A DNA stretch of 64,000 nt from Datisca glomerata (Eukaryota > Streptophyta > Magnoliopsida > Cucurbitales > Datiscaceae), in assembly GCA_003255025.1 (NCBI GenBank), contig QANY01002235.1, positions 1,208,260 through 1,272,259 on the forward strand. Reading direction: 5' to 3'. A model generated the notes under the pieces. That model did not search any database, was not told where the DNA came from, and worked only from the letters and a program-made list of their open reading frames with translations. Below, one piece after another: positions 56,741 to 64,000 of the stretch. Made by a program: the position numbers and the translations under genes. The first letter of the stretch is position 1, and each line of letters begins with the position of its first letter.

Positions 56741-57643
56741 TGTGATATCAGAACTTAAGTTAAAAAACTTATGATTTTCCATTGAAATGATATATTATAA
56801 TATCTTTATTGTCATTCTCTAATTTTGTTAAGAAAATTTTCACAATTTATTATATTTCTCTCCGCTACAAATTTTTAGAGATGAATAAAATAAATAAATT
56901 CTAATTCTGATGAAGGCCAGTATTATTTGAATGCCTACAATTATGTCTCTGTTGTTTGAATGGATATTCAATTTAATGGCAATTCGATAGTTAATTGGGA
57001 TAACTATGTCTGTGAGTACGTCTTGTTGTGTAAAGGGAATATTCAAATTATTAATCACTCGGTAGTTTGCAGATAACTGCCAATAAGTTTTAAAATGAAA
57101 ATCTCATGAAAGGCAAATTCTAAGTTTGATTATGGGCCATTTGAACATAAAGTAAAATAAACATCAAATTCTCCCATAAAAAAACATGTTCTTTACTCAT
57201 GTATGCATAGCACTAAAACATGTTTTGTTTATCCATCTTGTACTGTATTGCTTAGTTTTGAATTATGCCTATTAATTTGTTGGTTATTATCCCACTTTTA
57301 TGCCCCACGTTTTTGTTCCAACACTGAGAAATTTGTTGAGAAATTGCGTGAATTGGCTAACGTGGATTGCCCACTAAAACTGCATATATATTTTTCTTCA
57401 TCTTTTGTAATGTGTATGCCGAATTTATTGAGAAATGATGGATGCCCTTAATTGACCATATTGCTAAAGTGGGTTTTTCATGTACTTCTATGTTGATATC
57501 CGTAGATACATGATAAGGGAATTTTGTATATGTTTATATATTGAAGGATAAGTTGTGGAAATTAGTTTACATTTAAAAGTATGAAGTTATGAAATTTGTA
57601 CAACAAAATGGTTATTTGAGAATTTATATGATCTGAAATTTTA

Positions 57644-58205
57644 TTGACCACCATGGAATATGATGCCACTCGTAGCATGCATGAGCATGTCATTGAAATG
57701 ATGAAAATTGCAGTAAAACTTAAGTCCTTGAAGATGAATGTGGATAAGAGTTTCCTTGTGCAATTTATCATAAACTCACTACCTACTCAGTATGGTCATT
57801 TTGAAATGAAATATAACACCATGAAAGATAAATGGAATGTGAATGAACTTCATAGTATGCTTGTTCAGGAAAAAATGAGACTTAAGAATCAAGGAACTAA
57901 TTCCATTCATCTCATACGTAATCAAGGAGCTGGTAAGAAAGCCAGAAGAAAACATGGAAAGAGGAAGCGTGGACCACTTAAGAGTAATGAATCCTCTTCC
58001 CAAATTAACAAAAAGGAACACAAGAATGATAAGTGTTGTTTCTGTGGGAAACCTGGACACTTTCAGAAAGATCGCCTGAAATGTAAGGCATGGTTCAAAT
58101 AGAAAGGTAAGCTTAGTGCTTTCGATGTTTGGAATCAAATTTAGTTGAAGTTCCTTATAATAATTGGTGGATTGATTCTGGCTGCACCACTCATGTTTCA
58201 AATAC
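57644..58205 (+). pseudogene. Third copia Gag C-terminal part and protease
   Basis: A 152-codon frame reads HEHVIEMMKIAVKLKSLKMN, then FLVQFIINSLPTQYGHFEMK and LHSMLVQEKMRLKNQ, ending in the knuckle CCFCGKPGHFQKDR. There the last zinc ligand, normally Cys, is Arg. After a TAG, NNWWIDSGCTTHVSNTM (58150-58208) is the protease start with its D-S-G intact. The region 56741-57643 is the untranslated leader and badly broken Gag N-terminus. Confidence 0.8.
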
Positions 58206-58239
58206 GATGTAGGGATTCCTTACGACCTAAACTACAAAT

Positions 58240-59480
58240 CCAAATGAAGTGTTCGTTTATATGGGGAATCGAGTCAAAGCTCCAGTTGAAGCTATCAGAA
58301 CTTATCGATTAATTTTAGATACTAGATATCATTTAGATTTATTTTAAACTTTTCATGTACCTTCTGTTTCTCGCAATTTAATTTCTTTGTCTAAACTTGA
58401 TTTAGCTAGATACTCTTTTAAAATTGGAAATGGATACATCAGTTTGTTTAAGAAAAATCATTCCGTTGGTTCTGGTATTCTTTGTGATGGTTTATACAAA
58501 CTGAAACTTGATAATCTTTTTGTTGAGACTCTTCTGACCTTGCATCATAAAGTTGGAAGTAAACGTGGTTTAGAAAATGAACGTTCTGCTTACTTGTAGC
58601 ATAAACGTCTAGGTCACATTTCTGAATAAATATTGGAAAGATTAATAAAGAATGAAATCCTTCCAGACTTGGATTTTATAGATCTAGGGATTTGTGTGGA
58701 CTGTATTAAAGGAAAACGCACAAAACACACAATGAAAGGAGCTACAAAAAGCACACAACTTCTTGAAATAATACACACCGATATATGTGGGCCTTTTGAT
58801 GTTCCATATTTTGGTGGATAAAAGTATTTTATCATATTTATTGATGATTTTTCACGTTATAGTTATGTCTACTTATTGTATGAAAAATCCCAATCAGTAG
58901 ATACCTTAGAAGTGTTTATTAATGAGATTGAAAGACAATTAGACAGAAAGGTGAAAATTATCAGATCTGATAGAGGTAGTGAATATTATGAAAAATATAA
59001 TGAAGGTGGACAATGCCTAGGTCCATTTGCTAAATTCTTTGAAAAGCGTGGTATATGTGCTCAATATACTATGCCAGGTACACCACAACAAAATGACGTA
59101 GCAGAAAGGTGTAATCCTACCTTAATGGATATGGTTAGGAGTATGTTAAGTAACTCATCTTTACTCGTATCATTGTGGATGCATGCATTAAAAACTGTCA
59201 TGTATTTGTTAAACAGGGTTCCTCGTAAGACGGTTCCTAAGACTCATTTTGAACTGTGGATAGGTAGAAAACCCAGTTTAAGGCACTTGCATATTTGGGG
59301 TTTCCTGGAAGAAGTAAGGATCTATAATCCGTAAGAAAAGAAAATGGATTCAAGAACAATCAGTGGTTATTTCATTGGTCATCCAAAAAAATTTAAAGGG
59401 TAAAGATTTTATTTCCCTAGCCATAGTACAAGAATTGTTGAAACTGAAAATGTCAGGTTCATTGAGAATGGTGAAGTCAC
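58240..59480 (+). pseudogene. Third copia integrase
   Basis: Open runs of 60-152 codons joined by single stops show DLARYSFKIGNGYISLFKKN and HKRLGHISE, then GICVDCIKGKRTKHTMKGAT and HTDICGPFDVPYFGG. IIFIDDFSRYSYVYLLYEKS comes next, then IIRSDRGSEYYEKYNEGG and PGTPQQNDVAERCNPTL. All three acidic catalytic residues (D, D and E in VAER) are present. KPSLRHLHIWG ends the clean part at about 59300. Several TAA/TAG stops make it non-functional. Confidence 0.85.
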
Positions 59481-59679
59481 TGGGAGTTAAGAACCACAAA
59501 ATGTGGTGATTTAAGAAGTTAGGGTACAAGTTCCTTTATCCTTAGCTTCTTCCAAAGTTGTTGTTCCTCCAATTGTTGAACATTTAAACAATGGGCAAGA
59601 ACAACAAGTTAATGAACAAACAACCCACAATGAGGATAATGTTGATGAACCTAAAGCAGATGAACCATAAGAAATAACA

Positions 59680-61343
59680 TTAAGGAGCTCTGAAAGACAA
59701 AGGAGGTATGCTATTTCTGATGATTATGTGATATATCTATAGGAATCAGAATTTGACTTAGGAATCGATGAAGATCCAGTTTCATTTTGCCATTGAAAGT
59801 GTTAATTCTATGAAATGGTTAGATGCCATGAAAGATGAGCTTAAATCCATGGAACAGAATGAAGTCTGGGACCTTGTGGAATTGCCTTAATGTTGTAAAA
59901 AAGTCGAGTGTAAATGGGTCTTGAAGACCAAACGTGACTCTGATGGCAATATCGAATGACATAAGGCCAGATTGGTTGCTAAGAGTTTTAGTCAGAAAGA
60001 TTGTATTGACTACAAGGAGACATTTTTGCCTGTCTCTAAAAAAGACTCCTTTAGAATTATAATGGCTTTAGTAGCTCATTATGACTAAGAGTTATATCAA
60101 ATGGATGTGAAAACTACATTTCTAAATGAAAATTTAGATGAAGATATTTATATGGATCAACCTAAGGGGTTTTCCATTGAAGGAAAGGAACATATGGTGT
60201 GTAAATTGAAGAAATCAATATATAGACTTAAACAAGCTTCCCGCCAATGGTATATTAAGTTCAATGATACCATTACTTCTTTTGGATTTAAGGAAAACAC
60301 CATTGACCGGTGTATATACTTGGAGATCAGTGCGAGCAAGTTTATATTTCTGATTCTGTATGTTGATGATATCTTGCTTGCAACTAATGATCTTGGCTCA
60401 TTACATGAGACCAATAAATTTCTCTCTAATAACTTTGAAATGAAAGATATGGGAGAGGCAGCTCATGTGATTGGAATATAAATATTTTAAAAAAGATCAC
60501 AAGGATGGTTAGGGTTGTCTCGAAAGTCATATATTAATAAAGTTCTAAAGATATTTAGAATGAAAAAGTGCTCATCAAGTGTTGTTCTAATTTAGAAAGG
60601 AGATATATTCAACCTTATGCAATGCCCAAAGAATGAATTGGAACGCAAACAAATGGAAAAGATTCATTATGCATCTATTGTTGGGAGCTTGATATATGTT
60701 CAAACTTGCACCAGACCAGACATCAGTTTTACTGTTGGAACGCTTTGTCGTTATCAAAGTAATCCAGGATTAGATCACTGGAAAGCTGCAAAAAAAGTTT
60801 TGAGATACTTGCAAGGAACAAAATATCACATGCTTAGTTATATGAGATCTGATCATCTTGAGGTGATTAGATATTCAGATTCAGACTTTGCTAGGTGTAT
60901 TGATATAAGAAAATCTACATTTAGCTATCTGTTCCTTTTAGCTAGAGGAGCAATCTCATGGAAAAGTGCGAAGTAGTCTATCATTGTTGCATCCACTATG
61001 GAGGCTGAGTTTGTGGCATGTTTTGAAGCTACAATTCAAGGAAATTGGTTGCGGAACTTTATTTCAAGACCTGGAATTATTGACAGTATTGCCAGGCCGC
61101 TGAAAATTAATTATGATAATGATGCAGTTGTCTTCTTCGTGAAAAAGACAAGTATGCAAAAGGTGCTTAACATATGGAATTGAAACACTTTGTTGTCAAA
61201 GAAGAGGTTCAGAAACAAACAATGTCAATTGGACATATTAGCACAAACCTTATGATTGCAGATCCTTTAACAACAAGATTGCCACCTAAGACATTTATTG
61301 GTCATGTTGAAAGGATGGGCATTATTGGACATAATAATTGATG
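59680..61343 (+). pseudogene. Third copia reverse transcriptase and RNase H
   Basis: YAISDDYVIYL and MKWLDAMKDELKSMEQNEVW (59710-59880) begin the RT. A 126-codon run (60101-60481) has MDVKTTFLNENLDEDIYMDQ, KSIYRLKQASRQWYIKF and the catalytic LILYVDDILLATNDL. RNase H is at 60617-61183: YASIVGSLIYVQTCTRPDIS, IRYSDSDFARCIDIRKSTFS, STMEAEFVACFEA. The tail LPPKTFIGHVERMGIIGHNN ends at TGA 61341. At least seven stops or shifts. Confidence 0.85.
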
Positions 61344-61368
61344 TTATGTAATGAATTTTATGATGTTT

Positions 61369-62855
61369 ATGGGTGAGCGAGTTAGCGAAGACGCTTAGTC
61401 TAATAGAGAAGAGAGCGTAAGTGCGTAGCCTTCATTCTACTACGCTACGCAAAGGTTACGAAGTCACTTAGCTCGACATTAGGAGAGTCAAGGGGGAACG
61501 CCATATCTAGATAGAAGAACTGTTGTTCACTGACTTTTCAAGGTCTAACCTTTCGCTCCCCTACTGTAAAGGAGCAAAGCCGCTTCGCACCACTGATAAA
61601 CTACTTAAGATTCTTCAAAAGGCCCTACTTAGTTGACTGACAATGACAAAGGCTTACGAAACTCAGTAGGGCCTGAGGCCCCCTGCGAATCCGTAAATCT
61701 CAAGAGCATGCCGCAACAAAAGGATGGTCCCCTATGAATTTCATTCTTTCCGGAAGGGGAAAAAAAGAAGTACCCCCATCACGGTGAACCTCTCCTTGTG
61801 ATTGTTGGGCCCTCTCCTCGTTCCACCTGCTGGCCTATTAGGATATCAGTCTTCGGGCTTTGCCTACCCTTTCTAATAAAGAATTCTAGCTTGGCCCAGG
61901 AAAGCGCTGGCAACAACAGAAAGGAAATGGTCCATGTAGCTGCTGCGCCCTCCCCCTTCTTAGTCAATGGGACAGCAGATTCGGCATCCACTATGTCAAC
62001 ATATGAATTGTTTCATTATTCGTTATTTTTTGGTCTTTTCGTTGCATTCACTTACAACAAGAAACAACCACCAGCATTTGGTGCAGCACCTGCATTTTGG
62101 TGCATTCTTCTTTCTTTCTTTCTTTGGTCTTTTGTTCCGTCATATTCCTAATGACTTATCCAATTACAACGTATTAACCGTGAATGCACCTTTCTATTAT
62201 CAAATCTCAGGGACATGGTCTAATCATGAGCTGGACCGATCGATATACCAATAATCAAGTTTTCAGTCAACTGGTGGAATACATCGCATCAACTTGGTCG
62301 TATTCAAAGGATCTCTCAAGAGTAAAAATCTCTCTCCCATTCTTTTGGCATCACAACCTATTCTATTCTCTACTCTCTACCAGCTTCTGAAACAAGATCG
62401 GATTGGTGAACAGGATGCTTCCTCTCCTCGGCTCACTTCAATACCTTTAGAGAAAACAGTTCCAGCAGAAGATAAAGAAGACTCTCTGATGGCACTTGCT
62501 TTTCTAACTGTAACGGGATCTGATTCTTTATAATAGCTACCACCTCTTCTTCACATAAAACCATTCGTTTAGAGTCGAATGTCAGATGCAAAGCCCCGCA
62601 CCTCATTAAGATCATATTGGCATACTTTCCCAAAAAAAAAAGAGCAGACCCTACTGAAGACGAGAGTGAGGTACAACAAGGCCATTTCTGTCCACTACTC
62701 TTCTCACGAAGCCGTACGTGGACGTTACCGCTCATACAGCTCCCAGCCAGCAAACAGTTAGTCTTCCTCTACAAAGAATGAATCAACATCAAATAGAGGA
62801 ATTAGGTTTTGATTTTCAGCAAGAACATGATAAGAGCATCCCTTTCGACACTTTG
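61369..62855 (+). other. Nuclear copy of mitochondrial DNA (NUMT) inside the copia element
   Basis: Between the end of RNase H and the copia tail the base composition and text change. The block contains the 5' part of mitochondrial ccmFN with its upstream flank. It also holds GC-balanced intergenic sequence with a 10-bp-arm hairpin (AGGCCCTACT...AGTAGGGCCT, 61620-61674) and a second piece (62230-62770) ending with GAAGCCGTACGTGGACG, a stem-like text common in plant mitochondrial DNA. The ccmFN copy stops abruptly at about 62230, so two mitochondrial pieces may be joined. Edges are approximate. Confidence 0.7.
61993..62230 (+). pseudogene. ccmFN: Mitochondrial ccmFN 5' fragment (in nuclear DNA)
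   Basis: From the ATG at 61993 the frame reads MSTYELFHYSLFFGLFVAFT, then YNKKQPPAFGAAPAFWCILL. After a shift it continues FFGLLFRHIPNDLSNYNVLT and VNAPFYYQISGTWSNHE. This is the N-terminus of plant CcmFN, a subunit of the mitochondrial haem lyase for cytochrome c maturation. The shift lies in a TTCT run near 62105-62120 that looks four bases longer than the gene needs, as replication slippage would produce. Only about 80 of some 570-600 codons are present, so it is not functional. Confidence 0.8.
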
Positions 62856-63180
62856 AGCTCAATTATATGTTTTGTTTCTGATATTGTTTATATCATGTGA
62901 TAAGTACATGAATGAATGAAGAATGCTAATGGGATTTGTCTTTAACAAGGACAATAATGTTAGACTATTATGTGATTCTCACTTATAAATCATGTTAGGT
63001 GAAGGTTGATGTTGTGGTATGTGGAAGGGAGTATGTCGATTAATGATGTACAACCGCCATGACTCATATTAATTTTTACTTAATGATGATATTATGTTAT
63101 CACCATTGAATTGGGAATTTTAGTTTTATACTATGCGCATTATGTTTTTCCATTAAATCATAAAAGAAATGTTGTATAGG
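62856..63180 (+). other. Third copia 3' untranslated tail
   Basis: AT-rich copia tail between the mitochondrial insert and the purine tract. No coding signal. Confidence 0.5.
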
Positions 63181-63194
63181 CCAAGTGGGAGAAT
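63181..63194 (+). other. Third copia polypurine tract
   Basis: CCAAGTGGGAGAA lies directly before TGTAAGATTTATTTGG, the LTR start. The same AAGTGGGAGA core marks the nested copia element at 49159. Confidence 0.8.
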
Positions 63195-63617
63195 GTAAGA
63201 TTTATTTGGCCTTATACAAATAATAGATAAGTAATATAGTTTAATAGAATTAATTAACTAAATCATATTGGTTGATTATGTGAGACGTGGTTACTTTGAA
63301 GTAAATAGCCACAATCTAATGGGAAAAAACTACCACCTTGATGGAATGTGTCTATAAATTATATCCCCTTAGAATTTGCTACTCTCTCAACCCTAATTAA
63401 GACTCATTTACACAATCACTAAATGTGCTTGAAGTTCTAATGATAAAGAAGGAGAAATCAATTATACATCAAATGATTCAACAAGAAGTAAATAGGTTCT
63501 ACAATGGCTAACGGTATGTTCTCTATAACTATGTAATGTGATCATGAAATTTTAAAGATCTAAACAAAGCATTTTATGCATAATTAATTAGTCGCATGAT
63601 AAATAAGAAAACTTATA
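63195..63617 (+). repeat. 3' LTR of the third copia element
   Basis: It runs from TGTAAGATTTATTTGGCC to about AAACTTATA, where the 5' copy reads AAGCTTACA, so the terminal CA has mutated. A TATA-like GTCTATAAATTATATCCCC is at 63350-63368. Confidence 0.85.
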
Positions 63618-64000
63618 TCTCTCACATAAACTATTTGTTTCAATATTCTCCATCTCCCCTTTCTCTTACCATTTTTATATTTGATTTCACAATAGTAATT
63701 TTTATGTTGAAATATAATGAATTCACTATATTATTTGTCATTTGTTTTACTCAAATTATTTGTTTACTCGAATTATTTTTTCATGGTTGTATGTATATAT
63801 GTTCCATACCTCCACATGAAAAAAATTTATGAGCAAATTAGAAACATCATGGGTCGAGACGCGTGCATGTGATGCTTGACTAGTAGATTAAAGTATGTAT
63901 ATAGCTAAAGGGATCTGTTGTTAATAAGTAATATTATTATCTAAATTAAATTAATTATTTGATAATTACTATAATTATATAAAAGAAAAAAATTAAAGTA
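63618..64000. other. AT-rich flank, no gene recognised
   Basis: Sequence beyond the last copia LTR to the window end. Only short open frames. Confidence 0.5.

Larger units (their letters stand above)
56412..63617 (+). mobile_element. Third copia retrotransposon, 5'-truncated LTR, with mitochondrial insert
   Basis: The 5' LTR piece (56412-56740) and the 3' LTR (63195-63617) match over about 330 bp. Between them, on the plus strand, are a primer site, gag, protease, integrase, RT and RNase H, then about 1.5 kb of mitochondrial-type DNA, and then a purine tract. The first third of the 5' LTR is missing where the gypsy gag stops at 56411, so a deletion or recombination joined them. No target duplication can therefore be tested. 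Confidence 0.85.

Overview
This is plant nuclear DNA, most likely from a eudicot. The signs are introns with plant-type splice sites, Ty1/copia, Ty3/gypsy, CACTA, MULE and LINE remnants, a plant mitochondrial insert, and fragments of plant-specific gene families. The sequence is AT-rich and over four fifths of what I can name is mobile-element debris. I see no bacterial features. Two genes look intact: a receptor-like cytoplasmic kinase of the RBK1/RBK2 type (about 10.9-14.7 kb, minus strand, eight coding exons that join in frame) and a small intronless-CDS gene of 78 codons (47.75-47.98 kb, minus strand) carried inside a CACTA transposon.

Layout. 1-10 kb: a decayed SIRE-like copia element on the plus strand, its 5' LTR cut by the window edge, its 3' LTR at 9.02-10.0 kb, its tail invaded by a tandemly duplicated AT-rich block (4.84-6.64 kb) and a gypsy-like LTR remnant (7.2-8.8 kb). 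10.1-10.5 kb: broken F-box gene piece. 10.9-14.7 kb: the kinase gene. 14.7-18.3 kb: gene-poor DNA with a MITE-like repeat and the first of three arrays of a 21-bp palindromic repeat. 18.3-19.8 kb: dead MULE transposase, with a second array inside it. 19.8-22.3 kb: LTR-like non-coding block with (AT)n, (CT)n and two tandem-repeat tracts. 22.4-24.2 kb: third array, then a minus-strand copia LTR/PBS fragment. 25.2-26.2 kb: LINE remnant cut by a CACTA-type end. 28.4-28.8 kb: bHLH C-terminal pseudogene. 29.2-30.0 kb: probable solo LTR.

30.5-37.6 kb: an LTR element with matching terminal repeats whose interior is mostly minisatellites plus traces of Tat-type reverse transcriptase and RNase H. 39.1-42.2 kb: a second Tat-type fragment with a gag-like ORF. 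42.6-43.1 kb: ankyrin-gene first-exon pseudogene. 43.6-56.4 kb: a three-level nest. A pol-less Ty3/gypsy gag element (minus) is split by a CACTA transposon (44716-56227, 3-bp duplication AAT), which carries the 78-codon gene and a Transposase_24-type exon pair and is itself split by a complete copia element (48659-55425, 5-bp duplication GGAAG). 56.4-63.6 kb: a third copia element (plus) with a truncated 5' LTR, an interrupted polyprotein, and about 1.5 kb of mitochondrial DNA, including the start of ccmFN, inserted between its RNase H and 3' LTR.

I found no coherent new biochemical system. The most informative items are the CACTA gene capture, the GC-AG intron and HKD catalytic loop of the kinase gene, the 21-bp palindromic repeat family linked to the MULE, and the mitochondrial insert inside a retrotransposon. 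All coordinates of exons, LTRs and duplications were read by eye from the bases.
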